64,000 bases of DNA from QHXQ01 sp963788965 (lineage in GTDB: Bacteria; Acidobacteriota; Blastocatellia; Pyrinomonadales; Pyrinomonadaceae): contig CAWBIK010000006.1 of the NCBI GenBank assembly GCA_963788965.1, positions 248,001 to 312,000 on the forward strand. Direction: 5' to 3'. The notes beneath the pieces were generated by a model. That model made no database searches. It worked only from the letters and a program-made list of their open reading frames with translations, and was not told the DNA's origin. A program made the position numbers and the translations under genes. This document shows, in pieces, positions 40,618-52,090 of this stretch. Positions within the stretch are counted from its first letter, which is position 1, and the number at the start of each line of letters is the position of its first letter.

Positions 40618-40646
40618 TTGACAGGTCGGGACTCGATCCGTACAAT
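40618..40646 (+). promoter_or_regulatory. near-consensus promoter of the str-S10-spc-alpha block
   Basis: TTGACA (40618-40623), exactly 17 nt, TACAAT (40641-40646). It is the best promoter-like sequence near the ribosomal genes and lies about 450 nt upstream of rpsL. Confidence 0.8.
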
Positions 40647-40652
40647 TCACCG

Positions 40653-41094
40653 TTTGGACAGCTAGTCCATTTCCCGATAGTGCAACGCTCAGTTGGTTCT
40701 GCCGGTGCGGAGGCGTTGCCCGATTGTCTGTTTGTGTGGCAATCGCTTGAAAATATTGTGGCGTAAAGGCGCACGTGCCGTCCGGTTTTGCAGGGCGGAA
40801 ACCCGCGTGGCAGCCCGCGAATGACACGGCTGAAAGGCCGCTGTTTCAATCGCTTGTTCGGGAAAAATTGCGACGCCACAGAGAAACAATTTGGCTCGGA
40901 GGGAAGCCAGCATCCGCACCCGTTAGTGGTCAGAACGTCCCCCACAAAGCATAAGCGATTAACTTGAGGCGAACCGCTTCTTGCGCTGACTGCCGGACCT
41001 GAGTTCCGGCAAGAGGCAGGAACGGGAGCATTTTGCGCTTTCGGAAACTTCAGACTCGCCCCGTCAAAGTAACGGGGCAGAGGATTTAAGAGCA
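40653..41094 (+). ncRNA. long structured leader (or separate RNA) before rpsL
   Basis: About 440 nt without a supported gene between a strong promoter and rpsL. Visible structure: stem GCAACGC/GCGTTGC (40682-40688 / 40713-40719), hairpin TGCCGGA/TCCGGCA near 40992-41012, and a perfect 7-bp hairpin GCCCCGT/ACGGGGC (about 41057-41077) just before AGAGG and the rpsL start. The last could control rpsL translation. No RNase P, tmRNA or SRP RNA core motif was recognised; 6S RNA could not be confirmed. Leader is the first interpretation, an independent small RNA the second. Confidence 0.4.
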
Positions 41095-41502
41095 GTGCCG
41101 ACTATCAATCAACTAGTACGCAAGGGCCGGGAGCAGGTCAAGTACAAGACGGCCAGCCCCGCGCTGCAATCGTCGCCGCAAAAGCGCGGCGTCTGCACGC
41201 GCGTCTACACGCAAACGCCCAAGAAGCCGAACTCGGCGCTGCGCAAGGTCGCCCGCGTCCGTTTGACCAACGGCATCGAGGTAACGACCTATATTCCGGG
41301 CGTCGGGCACAACTTGCAGGAGCACTCGATTGTGCTGATTCGCGGCGGGCGCGTGAAGGATTTGCCGGGCGTGCGTTACCACGTCATTCGCGGCACGCTC
41401 GACTCCGTCGGCGTCTCCGACCGCAAACAGGGGCGCTCGAAGTACGGTGCGAAGCGACCGAAGAGCGGCGCGGCGGCCGGCGCAGCGAAGGGCAAGAAGT
41501 AG
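41095..41502 (+). CDS. rpsL: ribosomal protein S12
   Basis: 135 residues, GTG start (PTINQLVRKGRE). Decoding-centre motifs TPKKPNSALRKVARVRL and VRYHVIRGTLDS are present, with Lys at the streptomycin-resistance position (QTPKKPNSALRK). The C-terminus is basic and slightly longer than in E. coli. First gene of the str unit. Confidence 0.97.
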   Translation: MPTINQLVRKGREQVKYKTASPALQSSPQKRGVCTRVYTQTPKKPNSALRKVARVRLTNGIEVTTYIPGVGHNLQEHSIVLIRGGRVKDLPGVRYHVIRGTLDSVGVSDRKQGRSKYGAKRPKSGAAAGAAKGKK

Positions 41503-41528
41503 TTTTTCAAAACGCAGACTAAACAGTT

Positions 41529-41999
41529 ATGCCAAGACGAAGAGTTAGTCAGAGACGCGAAGTGCTGCCCGATCCGGTCTACAGCAGCCCGCTGGTGACG
41601 AAGTTCATTAACGGCCTGATGTGGGGCGGCAAGAAGTCGAATGCGGAGAGCATCTTTTACCGTGCGCTCCTGCAAGTCGGCGACAAGTTGGGCGAAGAAC
41701 CGCTGAAGGCGTTCAAGCGTGCTATTGAGAACGTGCGCCCCACGGTCGAAGTCAAGTCGCGCCGTGTCGGCGGCTCGACCTATCAAGTGCCCATCGAAGT
41801 GGCGCAGGAGCGGCGCGGGTCGTTGGCGATCCGCTGGATCGTCTCCGCTTCGCGCTCGCGCGGCGAGAAGACGATGATCGACCGGCTCGCAGGCGAGTTG
41901 CTCGACGCCGCCAACAATCGCGGCAACGCCGTCAAGAAGAAGGAAGACACGCACCGCATGGCGGAAGCCAACAAGGCCTTCGCGCATTACAAGTGGTAA
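41529..41999 (+). CDS. rpsG: ribosomal protein S7
   Basis: 156 residues. Motifs RREVLPDPVYSSPLVTKFINGLMWGGKKS, PTVEVKSRRVGGSTYQVP and ALAIRW-like SLAIRWIVSASRSRGEKTMIDRLAGELLDAANNRGNAVKKKEDTHRMAEANKAFAHYKW fit the family. Binds the 3' domain of 16S rRNA. It ends 6 nt before fusA. Confidence 0.97.
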   Translation: MPRRRVSQRREVLPDPVYSSPLVTKFINGLMWGGKKSNAESIFYRALLQVGDKLGEEPLKAFKRAIENVRPTVEVKSRRVGGSTYQVPIEVAQERRGSLAIRWIVSASRSRGEKTMIDRLAGELLDAANNRGNAVKKKEDTHRMAEANKAFAHYKW

Positions 42000-42005
42000 A
42001 CGGCC

Positions 42006-44109
<2,104 letters not shown>

Positions 44110-44184
44110 CATTGACCGAAAGCTTCAGTGCCGAGCGCTTAAGGCGCGGCATATTGGATTCATAAGGAGCGAGAGGCAAAAGAG

Positions 44185-45372
<1,188 letters not shown>

Positions 45373-45432
45373 TTGACAGTACGCTGGCTGTGGGCTGGCA
45401 TTAGACAGATGGCTGAAAGCTGATAGCAAGTT

Positions 45433-45753
45433 ATGCTGAACGAGAAGATCAGAATCCGACTCAAAGCTTACGATCATCGCGTGCTGGACCAATCCACCAC
45501 CGAGATCGTGGAGACGGCCAAACGCACGGGCGCGCGCGTGGCGGGGCCGATCCCGCTGCCTACGTCGAAGAACAAGTGGACAGTCCTGCGGTCGCCGCAT
45601 GTGGATAAGAAGTCGCGCGAACAGTTTGAGATTCGCACGCACAAGCGGTTGATGGACATTCTCGACCCGACGCCGCAGACGGTGGATGCGTTGATGAAAC
45701 TCGATCTGCCGGCCGGCGTGGACGTGGAGATCAAGGCGTTCGGCAGACAGTAA
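45433..45753 (+). CDS. rpsJ: ribosomal protein S10
   Basis: 106 residues. KIRIRLKAYDHRVLDQSTTEIVETAKRTGARVAGPIPLPTSKNKWTVLRSPHVDKKSREQFEIRTHKRLMDILDPTPQTVDALMKLDLPAGVDVEIK is the standard S10 sequence. Starts the S10 cluster; also the NusA/NusB/NusG partner in antitermination. Between tuf and this gene are only degenerate GTCAGC-type remnants. Confidence 0.97.
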   Translation: MLNEKIRIRLKAYDHRVLDQSTTEIVETAKRTGARVAGPIPLPTSKNKWTVLRSPHVDKKSREQFEIRTHKRLMDILDPTPQTVDALMKLDLPAGVDVEIKAFGRQ

Positions 45754-45757
45754 AGAA

Positions 45758-45877
45758 GCTGCCAGCGGTTAGCTATCAGCAGTCAGCTTTGACTCGGTAG
45801 CGAACGGCTGAAGCTTAAACGAAAGTGGTCAGCTAAGACGAGATAGTTAGCTGAAGGCTGACCGCAGATAGCTTAGA
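45758..45877 (+). repeat. heptad palindrome, GTCAGCN type, between rpsJ and rplC
   Basis: Left AGCGGTTAGCTATCAGCAGTCAGC, right AGCTGAAGGCTGACCGCAGATAGCT; imperfect pairing with a long interior. Confidence 0.6.
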
Positions 45878-45885
45878 GGTTCGTG

Positions 45886-46542
45886 ATGATTAACGGAATC
45901 ATCGGTCGCAAAGTGGGCATGACGCAGTTATTCGCCGAAGATGGCACGGTCACGCCGGTGACGGTCATCAAGGCGGGGCCGTGCGTTGTGGTCCAGAAGA
46001 AAACGACCGCGGGCAAGGACGGCTACGATGCCGTGCAGTTGGGGCTGGTCGAAGAACGCCCCATCAAGTTGAAGAACGTCAACAAGCCGATGCGCGGCCA
46101 CTTCGAGAAGACGGGCGCGGGGACACCGCCGACGCGCATCTTGAAAGAGATTCGCGTGCCCGACGGCGATGCCGCTTTGAGTGTGGGCGATCAAGTGCTT
46201 GTGGACCAGTTCGCCGACGGCGACCGGATCGACGTGATCGGGCGCAGCAAAGGGCGCGGCTTCGCCGGTACGATCAAGCGGCACAACTTCAATCGCGGCC
46301 CTGAATCGCACGGCTCGATGAACGTGCGCGCGCCCGGCTCAATCGGTTCGTCCGCGTATCCGTCGCGCGTCATCAAGGGCACGCGCTCGTCGGGGCACAT
46401 GGGCGACGAGCGCGTGACCGTGAAGAACATGACCGTGGCGCGTGTGGACGTGGAGAACAACCTGCTGATGGTGCATGGGGCTGTGCCCGGTGCGAACGGC
46501 AGCGTCGTCGTCGTCCGCAAGGCGGACAGACAGAAGAAATAG
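45886..46542 (+). CDS. rplC: ribosomal protein L3
   Basis: 218 residues from ATG at 45886, 6 nt after AGAGG; a GTG directly before would add one residue. Family motifs INGIIGRKVGMTQLFAEDG, HNFNRGPESHGSMNVRAPGSIGS and RVTVKNMTVARVDVENNLLMVHGAVPGANGSVVVVRKA are present. Core protein near the peptidyl-transferase centre. Confidence 0.96.
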   Translation: MINGIIGRKVGMTQLFAEDGTVTPVTVIKAGPCVVVQKKTTAGKDGYDAVQLGLVEERPIKLKNVNKPMRGHFEKTGAGTPPTRILKEIRVPDGDAALSVGDQVLVDQFADGDRIDVIGRSKGRGFAGTIKRHNFNRGPESHGSMNVRAPGSIGSSAYPSRVIKGTRSSGHMGDERVTVKNMTVARVDVENNLLMVHGAVPGANGSVVVVRKADRQKK

Positions 46543-46617
46543 CTCTCGGCGAGCAGCTTTCAGCAAGTAGCTTTTTATTTTTAAGTTGACTGCTGAATAA
46601 CTGACCGCTGACAGCTT
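46541..46617 (+). repeat. heptad palindrome, GTCAGCN type, between rplC and rplD
   Basis: Left AGCTCTCGGCGAGCAGCTTTCAG, right TGACCGCTGACAGCTTG; imperfect, with a T-rich loop (TTTTTATTTTTAAG). Confidence 0.55.
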
Positions 46618-46631
46618 GAACGGAGTTGCTT

Positions 46632-47342
46632 ATGCCTACCGTGAAGGTGCGCAATCTGAAGAACGAAGAGGTCGCCGATCTGGAATTGTCGGCCGTGGTC
46701 TTCGGCGCAGAGTATAACGAGGCGCTCGTCCATGCCGCCGTGAAGGCTTATCAGGCCGGCGCGCGGCAGGGGACGGTCGGGACGAAGACGCGCGGCGACG
46801 TGTCCGGGTCGGGCCGCAAGTTGTGGAAGCAGAAGGGCACGGGGCGGGCGCGCATCGCGTCGATCCGCTCGCCGCTCTGGAAGGGCGGCGGCAACGTCCA
46901 CGGGCCGCAGGCGCGCGACTGGTCCTACAATCTGCCGAAGAAGATGAAGCGCGGCGCTCTGCGCGCGGCCCTGTCGGAGCGGCTGCGCGAGGGCAACGTG
47001 GTTGTGCTCGAAGCGTTCACGCTCGACCAGCCGAAGACGAAAGCGTTCGTGGGCGCGCTCAGCACGCTCGGCCTCGCGGGCAAAACTCTGATCGTTGACT
47101 CGCTGGATAACGCGAACCTGATCTTGTCGTCGCGCAACGTGAAGGGCGCGAAGATCGTCAGCAGTCGCGGCTTGAACATCTACGACTTGCTTTATCACGA
47201 CAAGCTGGTGTTGTCGCGCGCGGCCGTGGACGAGTTGACCGAACTGCTCGCTCCGGCGGCAGCGAAGGCGAACGGTAAGGCTGACAATGCGGCTGACGAG
47301 AGCGCAACGGCCGAGCCGGAAGCGACCGAGGAGGCGGCGTAA
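46632..47342 (+). CDS. rplD: ribosomal protein L4
   Basis: 236 residues from ATG at 46632, 6 nt after CGGAG; the upstream TTG is not preferred. Body: AAVKAYQAGARQGTVGTKTRGDVSGSGRKLWKQKGTGRARIASIRSPLWKGGG, the extended loop reaching into the exit tunnel. The last about 30 residues are an A/E/T-rich acidic tail (NADNAADESATAEPEATEEAA) not found in E. coli L4. Confidence 0.95.
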   Translation: MPTVKVRNLKNEEVADLELSAVVFGAEYNEALVHAAVKAYQAGARQGTVGTKTRGDVSGSGRKLWKQKGTGRARIASIRSPLWKGGGNVHGPQARDWSYNLPKKMKRGALRAALSERLREGNVVVLEAFTLDQPKTKAFVGALSTLGLAGKTLIVDSLDNANLILSSRNVKGAKIVSSRGLNIYDLLYHDKLVLSRAAVDELTELLAPAAAKANGKADNAADESATAEPEATEEAA

Positions 47343-47348
47343 CAAGCG

Positions 47349-47654
47349 ATGCGAACTGTGTGGGACATCATCAAGTCGCCGGTCATCACCGAGAAGGCTT
47401 TGATCGCAAAAGAAGAGACGCAGGACGGGCGGCAACTGCTGACCTTCCGGGTGGACAAGCACGCGACCAAGCCTGAGATCAAGTCGGCCGTCGAAACGAT
47501 CTTTCAGGTCAAGGTCGATCAGGTGCGGACGATCAACTATCTCGGCAAGAAGGCGCGGCGCGGGCGCTACGAAGGGCGCAAGCCTTCGTGGAAAAAAGCC
47601 TACGTCACTTTGGAAGCCGGGCAGAAGCCGCTCGACTACGGCGAAGCGATCTAA
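47349..47654 (+). CDS. rplW: ribosomal protein L23
   Basis: 101 residues. VWDIIKSPVITEKALIAKEE at the start, FRVDKHATKPEIKSAVETIFQVKVDQVRTINYLGKKARRGR in the middle. Lies at the exit of the ribosomal tunnel and docks SRP and trigger factor. Follows rplD by 6 nt. Confidence 0.96.
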   Translation: MRTVWDIIKSPVITEKALIAKEETQDGRQLLTFRVDKHATKPEIKSAVETIFQVKVDQVRTINYLGKKARRGRYEGRKPSWKKAYVTLEAGQKPLDYGEAI

Positions 47655-47697
47655 TTGCGGAATGCGGATTAAAAGAAGCAGTTCTTAAATCCGCAAT
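47654..47697 (+). repeat. heptad palindrome, TTGCGGA type, short form
   Basis: GCGGATTAAAAGAA pairs with TTCTTAAATCCGC around GCAG; flanked by ATTGCGGA and AATCCGCAAT remnants between rplW and rplB. Confidence 0.6.
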
Positions 47698-47706
47698 CAA
47701 AAAGTT

Positions 47707-48537
47707 ATGGGCATCAAGAAACTGACACCGACATCGCCGTCGCGCCGTTATCAAACGTACTTGACGCGCGACGAGTTGACGAAGGGCGCGGAACCGGAGC
47801 GGTCGCTCCTTGAGCCGAAGACGCGTATCTCAGGCCGCAATAACAACGGCCACATCACGATGCGTCGGCGCGGCGGCGGGCACAAGCGGTTCTATCGCAT
47901 CATCGATTTCAAGCGCGACAAGGCGGGCGTGCCCGGCCGCGTCACGCAGATCGAGTACGACCCGAACCGCTCGGCACACATCGCCTTGATCACGTATCTC
48001 GACGGCGAGAAGCGTTACATCATCGCGCCGACCGGCCTTGAAGTCGGCAAGACCGTGATGAGCGGCCCCGAAGCAGACATCCTGCCCGGTAACGCGCTGC
48101 CGATTCGCAACATCCCATTGGGCACGCAGATTCACAACATCGAACTGCGCCCCGGCAAGGGTGGGCAGATGGCGCGCTCGGCCGGCGCGTTCGCGCAACT
48201 CGTCGCCAAAGAAGGCGACTACGCGCAACTGCGTATGCCTTCGGGCGAAGTGCGGCGCGTGCCCGTCGTCTGTTATGCGACCATCGGGCAGGTCGGCAAC
48301 GTCGAGCACGAGAACGTCTCTTACGGTAAAGCCGGGCGCTCACGTTGGCATGGCTTGCGCCCGCAGGTGCGCGGCGTGGCGATGAACCCGGTCGATCACC
48401 CGCACGGCGGCGGTGAAGGCAAGACTTCGGGCGGGCGGCATCCGGTGACACCGTGGGGTCAGCCCACACGCGGCTATAAGACGCGCAACAACAAACGCAC
48501 GCAGAAGATGATCGTGCGCGACCGACGGACGAAGTAA
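47707..48537 (+). CDS. rplB: ribosomal protein L2
   Basis: 276 residues. KLTPTSPSRRYQTYL, GRNNNGHITMRRRGGGHKRFYRIIDFKRDK, IEYDPNRSAHIALITYLDGEKRYIIAP and the peptidyl-transferase-proximal NPVDHPHGGGEGKTSGGRHPVTPWGQPTRGYKTR with its conserved histidine. Normal length and no defects. Confidence 0.98.
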   Translation: MGIKKLTPTSPSRRYQTYLTRDELTKGAEPERSLLEPKTRISGRNNNGHITMRRRGGGHKRFYRIIDFKRDKAGVPGRVTQIEYDPNRSAHIALITYLDGEKRYIIAPTGLEVGKTVMSGPEADILPGNALPIRNIPLGTQIHNIELRPGKGGQMARSAGAFAQLVAKEGDYAQLRMPSGEVRRVPVVCYATIGQVGNVEHENVSYGKAGRSRWHGLRPQVRGVAMNPVDHPHGGGEGKTSGGRHPVTPWGQPTRGYKTRNNKRTQKMIVRDRRTK

Positions 48538-48599
48538 GCGGCTAAGGCGATGAGCGTCGAGTTGCTGAACCAACTGTTGTTACTGATTCGGAGTTTGCG

Positions 48600-48893
48600 A
48601 TGGCACGTTCAATTAAAAAGGGAGCATTCGTTGACGGCTCCCTCGAAAAAACAGTAGACCGCATCCGGCAGGGAAACGCGCGCCCGCCAGCGATCAGAAC
48701 TTGGTCGCGCCGTTCGACGATCACGCCCGATTTTGTCGGGCTGACGTTCGCGGTGCATAACGGCAAACGGCACGTGCCCGTGTACGTGACGGAGAACATG
48801 GTCGGGCACAAACTCGGCGAGTTTTCGCCGACGCGCACATTCAAAGGCCACTCCGGCACGAAAGCGGAGAAGGGCGCGAAGGTAGCGAAATAA
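48600..48893 (+). CDS. rpsS: ribosomal protein S19
   Basis: 97 residues. MARSIKKGAFVDGSLEKTV, RPPAIRTWSRRSTITPDFVGLTFAVHNGKRHVPVYVTENMVGHKLGEFSPTRTFKGH. Head of the small subunit. It ends directly before a repeat of the AGTGACA type. Confidence 0.97.
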   Translation: MARSIKKGAFVDGSLEKTVDRIRQGNARPPAIRTWSRRSTITPDFVGLTFAVHNGKRHVPVYVTENMVGHKLGEFSPTRTFKGHSGTKAEKGAKVAK

Positions 48894-48971
48894 CAGTGGC
48901 CGGTGGCCGGTGACAAGTGACGAGCCTGAATCGTCTTTAACTTGTCGCTTGTCACTCGGCACTCGGCACTG
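48894..48971 (+). repeat. heptad palindrome, AGTGACA type, rpsS-rplV
   Basis: Arms 48894-48924 and 48941-48971, about 31 nt each with roughly six mismatches; left arm in heptads AGTGGCC-GGTGGCC-GGTGACA-AGTGACG. Confidence 0.8.
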
Positions 48972-48981
48972 AGGTTTAGAG

Positions 48982-49557
48982 ATGGAAGCGAGAGCGAGTG
49001 CAAGGTATTTGCGCGGGTCGGCCCAGAAGGCGCGCTTGGTCGTCGATTTGATTCGCGGCAAGAACGTCAACGAGGCGCTGGCCGTGTTGCAGTTCACACA
49101 GAAGCGCGCGGCCGAAGGCATCGAGAAATGCGTCCGCTCGGCCGTGGCTAATGCGACCGAGTTGGCCGAGAAAGCGAACATCGCCATCGACCCCGATGAT
49201 CTGTGGGTCAAGGCGTGCTTCGTGGACATGGGGCCGACGAAGAACCGCCGCCGCTTCCGGCCCGCGCCGCAAGGTCGCGCCTATCGCGAACGTCGCCACT
49301 TCTGCCACGTGACCGTGCTGCTCTCAAGCGACGAGCGCGCGGCGAAAGGCGACGGCAAGCCGCGCACGTCGAAGGCGGGCAAGCCGCAGACGGGCGGCGA
49401 GTCGAAGCGGACGAAGCGTGCAAACGCAACGACCGCACCGAAGGCCGCAACGCCGCGTGCCAGCAAGCAAGCTGAAGCAGCCGCCGCGCCGCCCGCAGTC
49501 GCAGAGCAGACCGCGCCGGTCGAACCGGCGGCGAGCAACGAAACTTCCGCAGAATAG
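48982..49557 (+). CDS. rplV: ribosomal protein L22 with long C-terminal tail
   Basis: 191 residues, against about 110 in most bacteria. The first 110 are the normal domain (ARYLRGSAQKARLVVDLIRGKNVNEALAVLQFTQKRAAEGIEKCVRSAVANATELAEKA, and the loop region RFRPAPQGRAYRERRHFCHVTVLLSS). The last about 80 residues are low-complexity, rich in Lys, Thr, Ala and Pro, then Ala/Glu, ending VAEQTAPVEPAASNETSAE. This tail would leave the exit-tunnel side of the ribosome; its role is unknown. Confidence 0.95.
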   Translation: MEARASARYLRGSAQKARLVVDLIRGKNVNEALAVLQFTQKRAAEGIEKCVRSAVANATELAEKANIAIDPDDLWVKACFVDMGPTKNRRRFRPAPQGRAYRERRHFCHVTVLLSSDERAAKGDGKPRTSKAGKPQTGGESKRTKRANATTAPKAATPRASKQAEAAAAPPAVAEQTAPVEPAASNETSAE

Positions 49558-49576
49558 TCGAACGGAGTAAACATCA

Positions 49577-50377
49577 GTGGGTCAGAAAGTACACCCTTAC
49601 GGCTTCCGCCTCGGTTACAACAAAGATTGGCATTCGCACTGGTTTGCGAAGACCAAGCAGTACGGCGACTTCTTGCTTGAGGACCTCAAGCTGAAGAAAG
49701 ATTTGAAAGCGCGCTTTGCCGGCGCGGGCGTCTCGCACGTTGACGTGGAGCGCGCCGCCAACCGCTTGAAGATCGTCATCTACACCTCGCGCCCCGGCAT
49801 CATCATCGGGCGCAAGGGTGCGGAGATCGACAAGCTGAAGGCCGAGATCATGTCGCGCACGGGCCGCGAAGTCTTAGTCTCGATTCAAGAGATTCAGAAG
49901 CCGGAACTGAACGCGCAGCTACAGGCCGAAAAGATCGCGGCGCAACTTGAGAAGCGCATCGCTTTTCGGCGTGCGATGCGTAAGGCCGTCGAAGAGACTC
50001 TGCGGTTCGGCGGGCAGGGCATCAAGGTCAAAGTCTCCGGGCGCTTGAACGGCGCGGAGATCGCCCGCAGCGAGTGGTACTTGCAGGGGCGTCTGCCGCT
50101 GCACACGTTGCGCGCGGACATTGACTACGGCTTCGCCGAAGCGAACACGACGTTCGGCGTGATCGGCGTCAAGTGCTGGATCTATCGCGGCGAGATACTC
50201 GACCCGAAAGCAGCGATGGCACGCGGCACGACGACCGATCCGATCAACGACGTGCGCGCCGATGGGCGCGAGCGCCGGCCCCGTGGGCCGCGCCGCGACC
50301 GTGAGGACGGCGACCGTCGGGGCGACCGTGGTGATCGCGGCGACCGGCGCGGTCGCGGTGGCGAAAACAGAGGCTAA
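49577..50377 (+). CDS. rpsC: ribosomal protein S3 with RGD-rich tail
   Basis: 266 residues, GTG start (GQKVHPYGFRLGYNKDWHSHWF). KH domain motif RPGIIIGRKGAEIDKLKAEI (GxxG), then GRLNGAEIARSEWYLQGRLPLHTLRADIDYGFAEA. The last about 40 residues are a charged tail of alternating R, D and G (about RPRGPRRDREDGDRRGDRGDRGDRR). E. coli S3 has 233 residues, so the tail is an addition; S3 forms part of the mRNA entry channel. Confidence 0.96.
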   Translation: MGQKVHPYGFRLGYNKDWHSHWFAKTKQYGDFLLEDLKLKKDLKARFAGAGVSHVDVERAANRLKIVIYTSRPGIIIGRKGAEIDKLKAEIMSRTGREVLVSIQEIQKPELNAQLQAEKIAAQLEKRIAFRRAMRKAVEETLRFGGQGIKVKVSGRLNGAEIARSEWYLQGRLPLHTLRADIDYGFAEANTTFGVIGVKCWIYRGEILDPKAAMARGTTTDPINDVRADGRERRPRGPRRDREDGDRRGDRGDRGDRRGRGGENRG

Positions 50378-50381
50378 GCAG

Positions 50382-50503
50382 GCTGTCAGCTATCAGCGGT
50401 CAGCTTTCAGTTAGAACATGCTGTCCGGTGTGACTGCTCGACAGCAGAAGTTAAACGAACGTTTGTGGACAGGTAAAAAGCTGAACGGCTGATAGCTGAC
50501 AGC
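50382..50503 (+). repeat. heptad palindrome, GTCAGCN type, rpsC-rplP
   Basis: Perfect 16-bp stem GCTGTCAGCTATCAGC (50382-50397) with 50488-50503; the left arm continues GGTCAGC-TTTCAG. The loop of 90 nt has no clear structure. It ends 15 nt before the rplP start. Confidence 0.8.
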
Positions 50504-50518
50504 TAAAGGGTATTCATC

Positions 50519-50947
50519 ATGTTGATGCCGAAAAAGGTCAAGCACCGAAAGCAGATGAAGGGTCGCATGACGGGCGTGGCGTCGCGCGGCGATAAGATCA
50601 GCTTCGGCGAGTATGGACTGAAAACATTAGAACCGGCGTGGATCACCGACCGGCAGATCGAAGCAGCGCGTATTGCGATGACGCGTCACATCAAACGTGG
50701 CGGCAAAATCTGGATTCGCATGTTCCCCGATAAGCCGATCACGAAGAAGCCGGCCGAAACGCGTATGGGCAAGGGCAAGGGCGCACCCGAATACTGGGTG
50801 GCGGTGGTCAAGCCGGGGCGCGTGCTCTACGAGATCGAGGGCGTGCCGGAGGACATCGCGCGCGAGGCGATGCGCTTGGCGGCGCAGAAGCTACCGATCA
50901 AGACCAAGTTTGTGACCCGCGCCGATCAAGAAGGAGGCGCAGTTTAA
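50519..50947 (+). CDS. rplP: ribosomal protein L16
   Basis: 142 residues with the usual MLMPKKVKHRKQMKGRMTG start. ISFGEYGLKTLEPAWITDRQIEAARIAMTRHIKRGGKIWIRMFPDKPITKKPAETRMGKGKGAPEYWVAVVKPGRVLYEIEGV is standard. Central protein of the A site side. Overlaps closely with rpmC (4-nt gap). Confidence 0.97.
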   Translation: MLMPKKVKHRKQMKGRMTGVASRGDKISFGEYGLKTLEPAWITDRQIEAARIAMTRHIKRGGKIWIRMFPDKPITKKPAETRMGKGKGAPEYWVAVVKPGRVLYEIEGVPEDIAREAMRLAAQKLPIKTKFVTRADQEGGAV

Positions 50948-50950
50948 GCG

Positions 50951-51163
50951 ATGAAGAAACGGGAAGAGTTGGAGAAGCTGCGCGAGTTGTCGGACGAGGA
51001 CTTGCACAACGAAGCGGCGCGGTTGAAAGAGTCGCTGTTTCGCTTGAACTTCAAACTCGCGCTTGGCGAGGTTGATGCGGTCAAGACGCTCCGGCGTGAA
51101 CGGCGTTCGCTCGCGCGTATCCACACGTTGATGCGCCAGCGGCAGCAAGCGGCGACGCAGTAA
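50951..51163 (+). CDS. rpmC: ribosomal protein L29
   Basis: 70 residues, two helices: KKREELEKLRELSDEDLHNEAARLKESLFRLNFKLALGEVDAVKTLRRERRSLARIHTLMRQRQ. Near the exit tunnel. Translation is probably coupled to rplP. Confidence 0.95.
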   Translation: MKKREELEKLRELSDEDLHNEAARLKESLFRLNFKLALGEVDAVKTLRRERRSLARIHTLMRQRQQAATQ

Positions 51164-51219
51164 GTTTTATAGTTTTACAGACGGCGGCGCACTTGGGGGC
51201 CGCGAGATAGGTTTAAGCG

Positions 51220-51615
51220 ATGGCAGACGAGACTAACGAACAGACGGCGACGACCGACGAGACGCAAGCGGCCGATGCGACCGCGAGCGGCGAGGCGCTG
51301 ACCGAGGCGCTCGCATCGGGCGTGGACGCGCAGGCGGGCAATGCCGCCGGGACTGAGGCGGGCAAGCGTGGGCGGCGTGCGGAGAAGGTCGGCGTAGTGG
51401 CGTCGGACAAGATGCAGAAGACGGTGGTGGTGCGCGTGGATCGTTTGATCAAGCACCCGAAGTATCGTCGTTACGTGCGCCGCACGTCGAAGTTCATGGC
51501 GCACAACGAAACGGACGCGACCGTGGGCGACAAGGTGCGGATCGTCGAGACGCGCCCGCTCTCGGCCCGCAAACGCTGGCGCGTGGTCGAAGTCGTGCAG
51601 AAGGCAGAGAAGTAG
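51220..51615 (+). CDS. rpsQ: ribosomal protein S17 with acidic N-terminal extension
   Basis: 131 residues; the S17 core (KRGRRAEKVGVVASDKMQKTVVVRVDRLIKHPKYRRYVRRTSKFMAHNETDATVGDKVRIVETRPLSARKRWRVVEVVQ) begins near residue 48. The first 47 residues are T/E/A/G-rich and acidic (MADETNEQTATTDETQAADATASG...). No alternative start with a binding site lies closer to the core, so the extension appears to be translated. Most S17 proteins have about 85 residues. Confidence 0.94.
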   Translation: MADETNEQTATTDETQAADATASGEALTEALASGVDAQAGNAAGTEAGKRGRRAEKVGVVASDKMQKTVVVRVDRLIKHPKYRRYVRRTSKFMAHNETDATVGDKVRIVETRPLSARKRWRVVEVVQKAEK

Positions 51616-51616
51616 T

Positions 51617-51702
51617 ATTGCGGATTTCGGAATGCGGAATGCGGATTTAAGAAATCATGCAACGGTGCTTTAATCCGCAATCCGAACCCCGCATTCCGCA
51701 AT
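51617..51702 (+). repeat. heptad palindrome, TTGCGGA type, rpsQ-rplN
   Basis: Left arm 51617-51650 and right arm 51670-51702, about 33 nt each, imperfect. The right arm ends directly before GAGGTGA, the rplN binding site. Confidence 0.8.
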
Positions 51703-51713
51703 TGAGGTGAGTC

Positions 51714-52085
51714 ATGGCGATTCAAATGCAGACTTCGCTCGACGTGGCCGATAATTCGGGCGCGCGCCGCGTGGAGATGATCATGGGCATTGGCGGCGCG
51801 ACCGGGCGCAAGGCTTCTTTAGGCGACCGCATCAAGGTCACCGTAAAAGAGGCCGCGCCGGATGGAGCGGTCAAAAAAGGCACGGTGCATAACGCGGTCA
51901 TCGTGCGAACGCGCAAAGAGGTGCGGCGCAAAGACGGCACGTATATCCGCTTCGATCAAAACGCGTGCGTGTTGATTAAGCCGGACGACACGCCGATTGG
52001 CACGCGCGTCTTCGGCCCCGTCGCCCGCGAACTGCGCGACCGCAACTTTATGAAGATTGTGTCGCTCGCGCCGGAGGTGATTTAA
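51714..52085 (+). CDS. rplN: ribosomal protein L14
   Basis: 123 residues. IQMQTSLDVADNSGARRVEMIMGIGG, VTVKEAAPDGAVKKGTVHNAVIVRTRKEVRRKDGTYIRFDQNACVLIKPDDTPIGTRVFGPVARELRDRNFMKIVSLAPEVI is the standard sequence. Contacts the small subunit. Confidence 0.97.
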   Translation: MAIQMQTSLDVADNSGARRVEMIMGIGGATGRKASLGDRIKVTVKEAAPDGAVKKGTVHNAVIVRTRKEVRRKDGTYIRFDQNACVLIKPDDTPIGTRVFGPVARELRDRNFMKIVSLAPEVI

Positions 52086-52090
52086 CGGTT

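Noticed and set aside
40653..41094. RNase P, tmRNA, SRP or 6S RNA in the gap before rpsL
   Set aside because: None of the core motifs of RNase P, tmRNA or SRP RNA was recognised; 6S RNA cannot be excluded but the required long double-stranded shape with a central bubble was not evident.
45373..45432. Full heptad palindrome between tuf copy 2 and rpsJ
   Set aside because: Only scattered GTCAGC-like fragments (GGCTGAAAGCTGATAGC) without a convincing complementary arm.
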